64,000 nt of DNA from Stromatinia cepivora. Lineage: Eukaryota; Ascomycota; Leotiomycetes; Helotiales; Sclerotiniaceae. Location of the stretch: NCBI GenBank assembly GCA_014898415.1, contig RCTD01000007.1, forward strand, positions 558,001 to 622,000. Direction: 5' to 3'. Under the pieces are notes generated by a model, which had not been told where the DNA came from, ran no database searches, and saw nothing but the letters and a program-made list of their open reading frames with translations. The position numbers and the translations under genes were made by a program. The stretch's first letter is position 1; every line of letters starts with the position of its first letter. Below are positions 13,501-25,707 of this stretch, piece after piece.

Positions 13501-15624
13501 GATAAGCCTTTCAATTTCTATCATCTAGTCTTTGTCAATTCCTTCCTTTCGTTGTACTACTTTAGCTTTTTATAATGTCAGTCCATAGAATCTGACAGCC
13601 GTATTATTTTCCCAAGCTTTACGTACTCCTCACGACATAACACCAGGACCCGTACGCCCAACTATCTTCTTCATTTCATCCCTCCTCATTTTGATATTAT
13701 GAGACTTCCAAGAATTCCAATCATTGCTCTCCACTTTCCAGAACTATAATCTAGTTCTTTTGAACTAAACACCGAGCAACAGTGATCTCGTGTAACATCA
13801 GGTTGAAAAGATTCGCCTCCCTTTACAACATTCTGCAGTATAACTTCAGGTTGAGTTGGATCTCGGTCATCGACTTCGACGTACAGGCCTGGATAACTTT
13901 AATATTGGATCACCACTTCATGATGATTATCTTAATTTGAATTGATATAAAAGTTTGACTCGGACACCTCGCGCAATTCCAACAGCGAGAATTTCGCTTT
14001 CGCTTCGTCCTGAGATATGCACCCCAACCCTCGTATTTTTGAGTATGGAAATCTTTACCTTATCTCACTGGAGAATTTTTATCCCAGAAACTCAGTTTTT
14101 CATCCCCCCCTCTCGTAAACTCCCCAAAGTGAACTTTTTCTCCCAGATGAATAGCTCCGTCTGAATGATTCTGGCTCAGAAGAACGATCCATCACATTTC
14201 TATTTCAGAAACGCGTTCAAAAAGCATTAATGTGGATTTTCTCCGCATATATCGATTTCCTTCCCATCCTCTAATTCTTTCAAACAGTTCGAAAATTCGA
14301 GCTATCACATTGTCGTCTCCATGTCACAAATGCGGTCGGAGCTATCACCAAAGTTCGATGCGTCACATTTCTATCCCACAATTGCATCTAAAATGGCGGA
14401 TTATGGATGCTGTTAGCAGAGCTACCTCTAATTTGAATTCATTTGATGGACGACTAAAATGAATATTGAAGTATTATTCGAGTGAATATACGCGCTTGAA
14501 AGTCATAGTGTCTTTTGTTGCCTTTTGCCAAGTGAAAGACGTTGTGAGCGTCTACATACGCGCATGCAATTTATATTTGGAAGAAGCGAAAATGTTTGGT
14601 AAATTCGCAGACCCGCGTGAATGAAATAATATTTTTCTTTGTATTTGAGAAAGCGGTTGTTTCCTCATGGAATACAAATTTTACAATTTTTAATGATGAA
14701 ACTTTGAGGCATAGCAATGAATCTTTGTGGCTTCCCGGGAAAGAGCCCCCATCTTATATTATTCACCACTTCCCCTTTTATCCCTTGAATAACTCAACAT
14801 TCTTCCTCCACATATAAAAGATTCACCCACACAGTCGCTTAGCATACTTGGTGAATGATGGGTTCCTCACACAAATTTAGAATGAGTTGAGAGTAGTGAA
14901 TATATCATGGTGGATGTGATGATAGTACCAAACTGCGTTCTCTATTCTTCCAAACAGAGGATGAGACAAGTATTCTTCAAAAATTATATTCCTCAATCGA
15001 GATCGAGTAGTAGACTTCCTTCATTAAAATATTCTCACCCCATAAGCTAGCCATTCATCTCTTATCTTTCTTTCACACATACACCTCTCATCTCTAATCC
15101 CATATAATCTCACCTCATCCCACCTTATCCCCTGTACCACCCCAAATACACAAAGATACAAAAATACAAAGAAACTTTCATTTCCCCTTTACAAGCGAAC
15201 CTTCAAAAGGTCGCACAACCTCATCAACCTCATTGAAAATTATCATCATCAACATCAAGATAAGCAACATCCCATCCATACCTATACACAACTAAAAACA
15301 AACCATCATCTATCCGGTTGCATTTCCATAATAATTCTTTCTTCATTGAGCTTTCAAATATTCATCACATTGACATGATATGCGTACCTGCACTGTTCAT
15401 ACGACATGTATATGAGAAGCAAAGAAATGAAGAAAGAGATATAAATAACGATTGTAGAATGAATAGCGTATATTGCATTTATGTTTTTGAGTTTTGACAA
15501 GGCCGTTGGGGCTCTCTTTATTTCTAAGATACATAATAACAAACTTCTATATTACTTTTAAAAAGCACAAAAGCACCAAATAAACAACCCATACCCCTAT
15601 CAAAAAAATCATCCAACCCCTCTC
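10536..15624. other. 5.1 kb intergenic region
   Basis: No gene is supported on either strand. It begins with the 3' flank of the SANT gene. Between about 13950 and 14430 there are loose short repeats (variants of CACATTTCTAT and GAGCTATCAC) that give no open frame. 14990-15350 is a G-poor, CT/AC-rich stretch. The minus strand near 15600 carries the 3' end of the antiporter gene. Confidence 0.6.
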
Positions 15625-17079
15625 CTATTCAGCTTCACTCCCACTAACCTCCGGTTCACTCTCCCCGCCACCCCCCTCATAAATCATACCCTCCAACCCA
15701 TCCGTCTCTCCACCCAACAACGGTGCTCTCTCCCCCTCCTTTCTCAAAAAGTGACTTCCTAAACTAATCCCCAACACGCTCAATCCATGCACCATCGTAC
15801 TTCCCAACACCACAAAACAAACCACGGGCCAAATAATCCAAACAGCCTTCATATCCTCGCTTACTGGTCCTGGTTCATCGGGAAATATTGGCGAGGGAAG
15901 AGGAAGCGAAGTGCCTGTCTCGAGTTGGGCTCTCGCTTCAATAGCAAGGAATAAAGCGCCTACACCCATGGGGCCAAAGTGTCCGGCGAAGAGAGCTTCG
16001 CGATAGGTGCGAATATCAGGGATGAGAGGTTTAGTAAGGAGAAGGATTGGGATTCTGCGGAAAAGGAGGACGAGGATTAAGAAGAGGATGAGAGTCCAGG
16101 ATTTGATGTTCGGGGTAATGGTTGTTGGTTGAAATTGATCCCAGGGAATGATAGAACCGAAGTATACGAACATGGTGGAATTGAGGATATGATCAACGAT
16201 GACTGGAAAAGCTACGGTTTTGGTTTTCTTGGAGAACCATCCATCGTGCGCGAAACCAACACCGGCGCCAAAGGCGACTAGGAAATCGTCGGAGCCGAGA
16301 ATTGATCCTATGCCAATGGAAAGAATGGCGAGGAGAAGATAGAATACCACAAAAGATGGTCTGGATATATACTCTCGAGTGTCGGAAAATCGTAGTAGTC
16401 GATTTGCGATGTTCCCGAGTATGAGACCTGTTACAATGCCAAGTGCGCATTGCCAGAGCAGTGTGATGATTATCCATTCCTTAATAGCTTCGCCAGGACC
16501 TCCATGGGTGGTAAAAATCACCAAGCCGATATAGAGGAATGGAAAGGAAACTCCATCATTGCATGCCGACTCAGCTGAAAGAAGATGTCGGATACGTGGA
16601 GGAACTCGTTTACTGAAACGAGATTCCGAGAGGACTGAATTAGCAAGGATGGGATCAGTTGGCGAGAGACAAGCTCCTATAATCAGAGCTGTAGGCACAG
16701 TTGTCTGAAAAATGAAGTATGCGAAAAATGAAGTGATAGCCCAGGAAAATGTCATAACTGGGCCTAATAGACAAAGAACGGATTTCCAATGTCTTTTGAA
16801 ATAATGCTTGGGAAGCTCTATTCCTATAGCAAAACATTGAATGCCTACGATCACACGAGTGATTTCTTGCATAATTTCATCATCGAAGCCCCATTGCTTT
16901 GGGGTGAGTACTTTGAGTACATATGGACCAAGAATGATGCCAAATAGGACGGCGAGAGGAGGCTCTGAGAGATGAAGATGATCGCGGATGAAACTTGAGA
17001 AGAGAGCATATACTATCAGGAAAAGCGGAAGGGAAAGATAGGTTATATGTGGGGGAGTTGGTTCCAATTGATCCCACAT
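15625..17079 (-). CDS. Na+(K+)/H+ antiporter, CPA1 family, fungal NHA1/SOD2 type
   Basis: A single exon encodes 484 residues. About twelve hydrophobic segments fill residues 12-445, followed by a short acidic, Gly/Glu-rich tail. The family signatures SPTDPILA (139-146) and ESACND (170-175) are present; N174-D175 is the expected ion-binding pair of CPA1 exchangers. The C-terminal cytoplasmic domain is far shorter than in yeast Nha1, closer to the short exchangers of filamentous fungi. The expected role is electroneutral exchange of Na+ or K+ for protons at the plasma membrane, giving salt and pH tolerance. The start ATG has AAG before it, and no open frame continues upstream. It is divergent from a broken exchanger gene of a different family, with about 336 bases between them. 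Confidence 0.9.
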   Translation of the reverse strand: MWDQLEPTPPHITYLSLPLFLIVYALFSSFIRDHLHLSEPPLAVLFGIILGPYVLKVLTPKQWGFDDEIMQEITRVIVGIQCFAIGIELPKHYFKRHWKSVLCLLGPVMTFSWAITSFFAYFIFQTTVPTALIIGACLSPTDPILANSVLSESRFSKRVPPRIRHLLSAESACNDGVSFPFLYIGLVIFTTHGGPGEAIKEWIIITLLWQCALGIVTGLILGNIANRLLRFSDTREYISRPSFVVFYLLLAILSIGIGSILGSDDFLVAFGAGVGFAHDGWFSKKTKTVAFPVIVDHILNSTMFVYFGSIIPWDQFQPTTITPNIKSWTLILFLILVLLFRRIPILLLTKPLIPDIRTYREALFAGHFGPMGVGALFLAIEARAQLETGTSLPLPSPIFPDEPGPVSEDMKAVWIIWPVVCFVVLGSTMVHGLSVLGISLGSHFLRKEGERAPLLGGETDGLEGMIYEGGGGESEPEVSGSEAE

Positions 17080-17415
17080 CTTGAGGTTTTAGTGTGATAT
17101 TTACAGCTTCTATTCTGTGTATGGGTATGACACTGTCGATCGATCTGAGCTGCCTAAATGGCGACTTAACCTTGCAGTTGTACAGCAATGATCAAATTTC
17201 AATGTTTATCTGCAAATGGAAACAAATTAAAGCAAAATACAAATACCAGACATCGACACTCAAGAACGAACTTCTCCAATCTTGGCAGAGTAGCTCGAGA
17301 TCACGGGTACGTCATCTTGGCGTTTGTCTGGCTTGAGTCACGTGCATAGTTATGGTTAATAACCATTGATTAACCAGAGAACGCAACAAAACACAACAGA
17401 GTTCATCATCGGTCT
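17080..17415. promoter_or_regulatory. shared divergent upstream region of the two exchanger loci
   Basis: This segment separates the minus-strand antiporter start from the degraded plus-strand exchanger. It is expected to contain the antiporter promoter. No confident TATA box or operator could be assigned. Confidence 0.4.
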
Positions 17416-19215
17416 ATAGCTAGCATATCTTCTGTAGAAGCAACCTCGTACCTCCCATACCACGAGCCAGATATCATTACTATCCTAGTTCAATCTACAT
17501 TTCTCCCCGTTCTCAATATCGTGAATCACATCTTCAAATTCTGCGGTCTCATCGGTCAGATCTTCAATTGGCGTTGCTTGGGGGATACCAGGGGGAAAAC
17601 TATTTGATGAGGAAATTGAACATGTTGTTGTACAACTTGGACATCTTGGACTTATCCTTTTGGTTTATGAAGGTATCTGCTAGAATCTTAAGCTCCACCA
17701 ATCCACATCAGCTGACACCTCGTAGGTGGGCTTCAAACTGATTTTCCGCTTTAAAAGCCAATGTTTTCCTCTCCGCAGCTGTGGCTTTAACGGGCATCGC
17801 CTTTCCTATTGCACTCTCATTCAGTCTTCTATCTCTTGCTTCTGCCACACCGCTACAAGCCTTTGCAGCAAGTGCAGCACTTTGCTCTACTAGTCCAAGC
17901 ACTACATTTACCATCCTAAGCACGAGTAGGCCCATAACCACTCGTTTAGGAGTTGTTCTCACCAGTAGAGCGATGATAGATGACGTCGTAAGTTTACTAA
18001 TGGTGCAAGTCATCTCAAATCTTGGCGGGGGTAACTTCACTCCTATCACTGTTGTTCGCCCTGTTGTGGTGTCTATCGGGTTTAGAGTTGCAGTGCTATT
18101 CACCTACAGATTTATTACTAAGCCTGCTACTTTGTGGTACAATTCTATAGCCAAAGCAAAGAGAGGTGGACCGGTAACAAGAATTATCGGCAGCACCTAC
18201 GCCCCAGTATTTATTCACACAGCAATTCTCTTAGGCCTGGCCACTGGAGAGACGTATGCAGGGACCTCAAATCTATTCGCTGCTTACCTGGCTGGAGCAT
18301 CCATACAGTGAAGTCCCAAAGGCTACCCCTCCTGTGACTCCTGCTACATCTGCCGGTGAGGAGCACAGGGCTAACACGGAAGGCCAAGACGAAGCTCCAT
18401 CAACACTAGCATCGCCAAACGCTGTCGATGAAACGCCTTCATCGTCTGACTCGACAGTTGCCCTCATTCATGCATCTACATCAGGTGTCAAGACATTTGA
18501 ATGTTTTTATGGACCAGCCCTCCATCGCGTATTCAAACCCCTATTCTTTGCCTCAATTGGCTTCGCCACTCCTATTACCAAGCTCTTTTCGGGGCCTATT
18601 ATCTGGCGCGGCATCATATATACTATATTAATGCTTCTTGCCAAACTCGTTACAGGGCCTTGGTTTGTTAGACTCTCTGGTCCTATCTTCCCTAACTTTT
18701 CGTTTAAGTCTAAGATCAAGGCTGCGAAGAACATGAAAGGAAAGAAAGTAGCTGGGAGAAGTACGGAAACCGCTCCTAGCGAGACGGAAGGGGTACAACT
18801 ACGAGACGGGTCTGAACATATCACTGAGACATCTAGTACACCTCAGACTCCCGCTACTGCGAACGAAGGGCGGAAACGTACCCAAGGCGTTAAAGCGAAA
18901 CTTATCAACCGTCCGCTTTCGCTCTACCCAGCCGCCATGCTCGGCACTGCTATGACTGCACGCGGAGAGATCGGGTTTTTAATCGCATCCCTGGCCGAAA
19001 CAACCGGTGTATTTTCTTCTACGACCTCTATGAAAACTTCACAATCTTCTGAAATTTATCTCACAACGACATGGGCTATCGTGCTCTGCACAGTTATTGG
19101 ACCCCTAAGCATAGGCACACTCGTTAAGAGAGTTCGGCGATTGGAACATGATTTGGCAGCCAAAGGAGGGAACGGGCGAAAAGAGGGACCCTTGGGCATT
19201 TGGGGCGTTTGTTAG
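17416..19215 (+). pseudogene. broken cation/proton exchanger (Na+/H+ exchanger domain, KefB/CPA2-like)
   Basis: The remnant begins with peptide EATSYLPYHEPDIITILVQS. It runs through typical exchanger segments (LQAFAA, RLGVVLTS, DDVVSLLMVQVISNLG) and ends with TARGEIGFLIASLA and a normal stop. The frame is broken at least three times: an extra base near 17565, a shift near 17750, and a shift near 18305 inside an otherwise conserved AYLAGAS stretch. One 53-nt intron (17673-17725) is still recognisable. At 17416-17418 the codon where a start would be expected reads ATA, and no in-frame ATG precedes it. Several usually small residues are replaced by Arg. A 55-nt intron could bypass the last shift but would delete a conserved segment. 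The damage is indel-type rather than the C-to-T pattern of RIP. Confidence 0.85.
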
Positions 19216-20252
19216 ATTGCACGATTTCATAAGCTCCCGATATGAAGAAGGGCAACTGTTGTTGGGTCGATTAACACGATGGCTTTGATGGAATTGTTTA
19301 GTGTGTCCGCACAACCTCGCGTCTCTCACATCGATCCTACATTCCCATCCCCAAAACACTGCCTGCCTCTTGATATTCATCCATGCCATTATCCCCATCA
19401 TACCACGCCTAATCAAACACATATAAAGTTCAACCTATCCAAACCCATCTTCCGAGTCCCTTTCCGCCGAAAAACAGCTATCCGCCCCGTTCTCCACAAT
19501 CAACAAACAGCAAATTGCTGTGAGGTGAGAACAATTCTCGTTCAACCAGGCGTGTCCATTTGGATACTTTAATTGCAAGCTACCAGGCTCCTCTCCGCAT
19601 CCAACCAAAGCGTACTGTAAAAAAAGATGCCAAAAGCCGCCAAGAAAATCTAACAACAAGTCCTTCATTCCAATATCCCTTCATCCCCAGAATCTCACGC
19701 AAGATCCTATGTTATATTTCATCTGAATTATACTTCCCAAGTGAAGGAAGGAATGAGTAAAATGAATTCCGAGATACTTCAGAGTATTTTCATAAAGATC
19801 TAGAGCATCGCGACTGAAATCCCAGTGACATGTGAGTATTATCTCATTTTCACCTAGATAACATGGAAAAATATATATCCAGAAGAAAAATAGCCATGTT
19901 ATCCCCAAGGAAGAGTTTGGAACCCGTCTTGACATATATCGATATCTGCTTTCGCTGCTCTGTTTCCGGAGCGGAAATTGATGCAGGCTTCGACCCGGAT
20001 GTGGGACCGGCAGTCGTTGTGCTCTTCTGTGTCTGCGGTTCGGACGCAGTCAATTCGGAGACATCAGGTAGTCAGAGATGAGGTCCAGGATTCTGGCTTC
20101 GTTACTCAAGTTTCATAATCCTCAACTATTTTGGTCGATTTAAAAAAATAATAAAAAATAATAAAAAACACTTTTTTTATCAAAATTAATAACAAAAATC
20201 TGTAAGATTTAATCTCTCTATGGACTTATCAATTTTAGAATTGTATGTAATT
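19216..20252. other. 1.0 kb between convergent loci
   Basis: This holds the 3' flanks of the broken exchanger and of the GUP1-type gene. Short open frames on both strands show no recognisable domain. An A-rich stretch at 20140-20190 is the only notable composition. Confidence 0.55.
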
Positions 20253-22364
20253 CTAACATCTTAGGAAAATGCCTTTTCTATGTTCACTCTCCCTCACTTC
20301 AAACATAACCTGACAACCCACGAAAAGTGCCCCCCAGGCCGTAATTAGAAAAACGATCCCTATTTATTGAAATTAGTCTGGATACTCTTTGTCATTTTTG
20401 AATAAAACATACCCGAAAAGTCCCTAAAAATGCCTGAAATAATGCTTTTCAATCCATCAACTCCAACAGCAAACCCCACCAAGTTCGCTATCATCATAAA
20501 CATCAAATTCGCCACAGCACCAATACCACAGAGGACTCTATAGTATGTAAGATCATTGAGCCATTTCTTTCGCGGGAAGAGCATGCCAGCAATAACTTCC
20601 GGTAACATAAAGAAAACGATTAGCCAACCCCATACAAGCAAGTTGAGGCTTATATCATGCCATAGTGCTACAAATGTGAAAACTACGAGATAATTGACAA
20701 TCGATCGAAGTTGTGCTTTCCAATTCCGTGAAGATGAACCTCCCATGGGGATATAAATGTAGCGGATGATCCAGCGGTTATAACTGCGATGCCAGCTTCG
20801 CCAGAATTGAACAGTAGATGGATTATCGGAAAGGCATCGAAGCATGTTCTCAGGGGGGTCAATTCCATCAATAAGGGACCAAAGTCTGAAGAATCGCCAA
20901 GGTAAAAGAAGCTTCAGCCATAATACATGTAGATTGAAGTATGAGAGTAAACTTAGTTGAGCTGGAGTGTAATCAGACCAGTTAGGATTGCCTTTGGAGA
21001 TTGCCACGCAATAGTCGAAATGTAGGAGAAGTTCGATTGCCAACAGACAGAGCAGGAAACGAATGCCGTACTTAAAGGTTCGTTTACTGTCTATGCTAGC
21101 AGGGCGATATTTCGACTGATTAATGTAATCATTGAATGTGAAGATCGGTCCTGCTAAATATAAAGGGGCATAAATCACATACGCGAAGTAGTTTCGATAA
21201 TTGTAATCCTTATCCGACGCAGGTATTGAAACGCGATCTCGTTCAGAAAGATTGGCAGGGTCGAGTTGTTTCTTCTTTTGCGCATTAGTATTAGATGAGA
21301 GCATACGACTCTTTGCTTTTGGCCTACCTCTAATGCACTTCCAGCTCCTTTCTCTAGACTCCAGTAATAATCCAAATTGAAACTGATCAGCCTCAAGACA
21401 GTAAGATTAAACAAAATCTCCCATCGAGGAATGATACCCGAATAGCTATCCATCCACTCTGCCCAGCTATGCAACGAAGCTCCATTTCGAAAACCAGCTT
21501 CGTTCTTAGGAGACACATATTGTGCTACTGATGTAAACCTGTATCCATCTGAGAGCTCGTTTGCAAACAATATCCCGATATTGAAAGCCCATGTTGCTAC
21601 AGGAACAAACTTTCGAGGAAGTCGGGTCGCTAGACAGTAGTTTGTGTAGACTATTACGATGACTTTGAAGGCCGAAAAGCCATGCAGAGCCAACAGGTAT
21701 ATGAATGCGAAAATAAAATCGAATCCAACTCGTTGTTGAAGCCTCGCATTACCTTCCGCCACGGATATGTATGTATTATTGCCGTTCAGTTTCGGTGATC
21801 CTACCCGAGTAGAGATAGGTTTGAGATATTCATAAATGCGTCTAAGGATAGGGTGGAAAACGACGAGAATCGCAAGATATGGTACGTTGGTTCGGAAATT
21901 ATAATACTGTGCATCCGAAATATCCTACATCGGATTAGCATCTGCCAAGCCGTCTTTTTCATATATTCACATACAATCTTGCGCCCAGGGATCCAGCCAT
22001 CGGAAAGAAGGTGCTTGTATTTATGGTAGTTGGGGTCAGAAGCTGGATTTCTGTCAGATTATACTTTTCATAAGCAAGTCCTATACTGACGCCTAGATAC
22101 ATCATAGGCGATCCAAAACATGTATGGCACAACCGTCAAGAAAATGAAGTAATAAAAATAAAACTCCCAGGTATTCCATCTCGATGGTTGAGCAAACGGT
22201 CTGCCATTACTGTCCGTCCGTACTCCTTCGCCCGGTTTTGAATCATCTCGTTTTGACTTTGCAGCAGCAGAATCTATTTGGTATGGAGTCGAGGAAGGAT
22301 TCGTAAAGCGTGTATCTATGGTATCTAGAGCATAAATGCTCCGCACAAATGAGAAGATACTCAT
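20253..22364 (-). CDS. GUP1: membrane-bound O-acyltransferase, GUP1 type
   Basis: Five exons are modelled: 22364-22091, 22042-21975, 21924-21328, 21274-20413 and 20359-20253. The introns are 48-53 nt, and every junction keeps phase. The product is 635 residues, normal for fungal Gup1. MBOAT signatures are present: RSWHRSYNRW with His475, and VALWHD with the expected catalytic His519, among many membrane segments. The last exon supplies the family tail with ALFVGCQVMFE and EHRKGIF. Gup1 remodels GPI-anchor lipids in the endoplasmic reticulum and affects membrane and wall properties; its older name reflects a glycerol-uptake phenotype. Unlike its two flanking loci, this gene has no visible lesion. 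Confidence 0.9.
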
Positions 22365-22759
22365 TGCTCTATCATATCATGGAGTCGAGAGTCTGTGGCG
22401 GTAGGGAACGAGGTATAGAAAAGGTGTGTGAGTGAGTGAGTGAATAAGAAATTTGAATTTATACAAGAGATTAAGGAAAGACTGAAGATATATCAAAAAT
22501 TCATAACATGAGTGTCAATCGTAATTAGGGGTTCAATTCAAGCTGTGGGGTTCTTAATGGATTCAGACAGATATATGAATTTATTTTTACATTTTGGTTC
22601 CTCGGCCCCTTTGGTGTCGCCCATTCCATGTTGATGATCACGGAACTTCGGAGCTTACAATAGCGCGTTTCTTTAGCGTATCAGAGACCTTGAATTTCAA
22701 AATTGAGGTGCTAAATTCAGCTTAATAAGCGACAACATTATACCCAAGTGCCCAAGTTC
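22365..22759. other. GUP1 upstream region
   Basis: This 395-base gap carries the promoter and leader of the minus-strand GUP1-type gene and the 3' flank of the P450 relic. A short GAGTGAGTGAGTGA run lies at 22431-22444. Nothing else is identifiable. Confidence 0.5.
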
Positions 22760-24370
22760 TTAATTGACACCATTCCGGCTCGATTTGGTCTTAACATACT
22801 CTTCCACATACTCAAAGCAGTCATCCCGATTTTGAATTGTCTTAAACTCTTGTACCATCCTCACCAGGAAGAATGTCATATCAGTGTATGCGTTCTGCTG
22901 AGCAGGACAAGTGCAACGCCCTCCAGAAAACGGAATATACTTCCAACTGTGTTTGAACCTGACCATTCTGTCCGGATTGAACTTGGATGCATCCTCGCCT
23001 CAAATATCTTTGTCTTTATGCATGCAACCATATATTAGCTCGATTTGATCGCCTGGTTGTAGTAAAATAGGATCGTTCCCCCACTTGCCACCACCACGAG
23101 GGAGGATACAAGTGGATAAACATGTCCTCCAAGCTCAGTCGACAGGGTGCATAAGTCGAAGTGCTGTGTGTATGTTAGTTGAAGATCACAATAAGGCACA
23201 GTCATATCAACTCACTCTCGTCGAACACAGCCTGCACATATTTCAAAGACTTGAGAAACTCAAAGGTTAACTCTTGCTCCGGTGGGATAGCAGCAACTTC
23301 TTTCCTCAGTTTCTCCCAACTTTCTGGACTTCTAGCGAGAAGAAATAGCATGCTGGAAGTCACCGTTCCAACTGAATCTCTCGCCGCGAAGAAGACATTC
23401 ATAAGTTCATTTCGAATGAGAGTCTTGTTGTCCGGGTACAAGCTCTTTGAGAAGAATATGCTTGTAGGCCGATGGCTCACCAGTGGTTTCGGTTGACCGG
23501 CCCAGCAATTCTAACTGCTTTTGGAGCTCAATCTCTTCGTCAATATAACCTTCCAAGGTAGCATGTATTTTGGCGCATTGAGCAAGCAATTTCTTGTCAG
23601 GTCCAACAAGCCTTGAAATCTTGTCTGTCATGTAGTTATTTCGCATTCCTCGGAGACCCTCGTCAAAATCTTCAGAGAATTGTTTGGCTTCGACAGTTCT
23701 AGTTCCTGTAAGCGGATTTCAACCAAATCAGGTGACTACGATGGGCATACTCACTCATCGGACGGCGAAAGAGTACCAGAAGACTTGACGAAAATAAACT
23801 CCATAGAACTATCTAAGAAAAGCCCTTGAGCGAGAGGTTGAATGTCAATCGTGGAACCGTCGCGAGGAATACGTTAGAGGAAACGTTACATGTGAGATTT
23901 CAACCCCGATAATTGCGAAACTTGTGACCGACTGAAGAATGAAGACTGGTTGGAGAAGTTCTCGAAATCTCTTCCATAAATTCCCATCGGTAGTAAAAGC
24001 ACCATCGCCTAGCAATGGCCCAGCAGGCTTGCGGTTTGAAGGCGCGCTCCTGAACTTATCAGCTTCAGTAGCGACGACGGTTTGTATAACCAAGGGATCC
24101 ATAGTCATCCAATGATTTCTACCAAAAACAGTGTATGCAATGTCTTTCCATATTTTGCGAATAATTCATCATCTAGAGCCAGTAAATTTCCGGCTTTTGT
24201 GTATTTCATTTTCTTCGTTAGGAGGTCAAATCCCAGGAATGGATCAAGGTGTTTGTATTTGACTGGGGAAGAGCATCCGGCTTTGTGTCTGGCGGACCAA
24301 GCAAGTACTTTCGTCCACAACCAGTAAATTGATGAAAGCACAATGCTCGACAGGAACAAGGTAAATAATT
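22760..24370 (-). pseudogene. cytochrome P450 pseudogene (CYP52-like)
   Basis: Successive P450 motifs appear on the minus strand in changing frames. They are an N-terminal membrane anchor, GDGAFTTDGNLWKRFRELLQPVF, the I-helix with AARDSVGTVTSSMLFLLAR, an ExxR-like ETLRLMHPV across a recognisable intron, and a heme loop read as FSGGRCTCPAQQ. Lesions include frameshifts near 24130, 23870, 23700 and 23430, and an in-frame TGA near 23005. The heme loop is damaged: one residue is missing before Arg, and Gly after the Cys region is Ala. No ATG precedes the anchor segment. The sequence style is that of CYP52-like alkane or fatty-acid hydroxylases. The gene is dead by multiple independent hits. Confidence 0.85.
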
Positions 24371-25707
24371 AATCGACCATTGTTTGATTGGAATTAACGA
24401 TGTTCAGGTGTTCGAAACCGTGGCCACCAAAATGCCAGAAATAAGTCAGTCGAAGGCCCTAAACTTATAGCAGAAACAAGACCAACTGTTGGACTGTTGG
24501 ACTGTTGGTCTTTCAATTCACCCCGCTTCTTGAATGCATAATCTTTACAACACTGCAGAATACAACTCATCACCTTCTATGTTTGGCTAGCATAAAAGAT
24601 AACGCAAAATTCATCAGCAAAAAAATACATTGCGTCCCAGCCGAAAGAATCTTCTCCAGATCTAACCGTGGGAAGTGGTAAAGCTCTTCGTAGGCATCAA
24701 GTACAGAACTTGGCTCTCCACCATCCTTAAAAAGAAATCAATATTATTCCTGATGACGCGGACTCTCACACACATGACCACAGACTGAAAAGAATTTGAC
24801 ACTCAATCCGCACTACCTCGTCACACACAAAGTTTGAACTTTTGCCCATATGGACTTTATATCTGTAGATGTGATCACGGCCTATATCAACCCTTTTTGT
24901 GACTCTGGTAAATGGGATTCTGGAGGTAGAGAAAGAGATCTTCGCTAAAAGACCACTCTTGGGCAATCCGGTATATGACTTCGAGGTATGCTCCAGGAAG
25001 TTTGGATTTACAGAAACGTTATTCCTGTTGAGTAACTTCGAAATCCTTATTCATCAGGTATGAGCTTTGAAAATGCCGGTTTGTGAGAGGAACTTCTCAA
25101 CCTGGACAACTCGGAACGCCTGCGCATGTTGACTTGCTCATGGCAGATGATTAAATGTCAAAAAATCTTTAATCTCTTGTGCGTTTGGCTATATATCCAA
25201 TCTGTTGGAAGATTGAACATTCGACACCTAGAGTACAACTTTGGTAGAAACGCCAAAATAAAAGCTCCTCCAACGACGAGGTTCGAAAAGGCCTAGCTTG
25301 GATTGGAATCGACAGGTAGTGAGGATAAGGAGGATAACCACCTGGCTGGTTCGATTGATGATACGCAAGTATATGATCCAATTAAGCAAAGTTAGCCATA
25401 AGCAATGATCTCAAGTTCTGAGACCATGCGATACCATTTCCTCATACACCAGTCTTCCTAGCCATTGATGTGTCTAATCATCTCACGAGCCATCATTTTC
25501 ACGATTCCGCCATTATCTTGAGGTTACATTCGGCATCCTATGCCATTTTTGGATTACCTCCGAGTGGGTCATTTTAGGCAACTTTGCGGCACAGTCCGAA
25601 TGCTTATGCTCAAGTACTATGATACTTTTTTTGAAATTGTTATTGTTTGAACTTCAGTTATTCTTTCATTCTCATTTCTGAAATATCGATTCATCGCTTG
25701 ATTAAAC
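24371..25707. other. 1.3 kb intergenic, possible further coding debris
   Basis: No gene is supported. Minus-strand open frames at 24766-24966 and 25169-25381 have protein-like composition but no recognisable motif and no convincing splice signals. They may be remains of the same decaying block as the P450. A GGACTGTT tandem occurs at 24491-24507. The plus strand near 25620-25705 is probably the leader of the next gene. Confidence 0.45.

Noticed and set aside
17708..18103. Minus-strand frame of 131 codons opposite the exchanger relic
   Set aside because: Shadow of the plus-strand coding sequence; no independent features.
18254..18308. A 55-nt intron that would repair the third frame break of the exchanger
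   Set aside because: It would remove a conserved membrane segment, and the two earlier breaks would remain.
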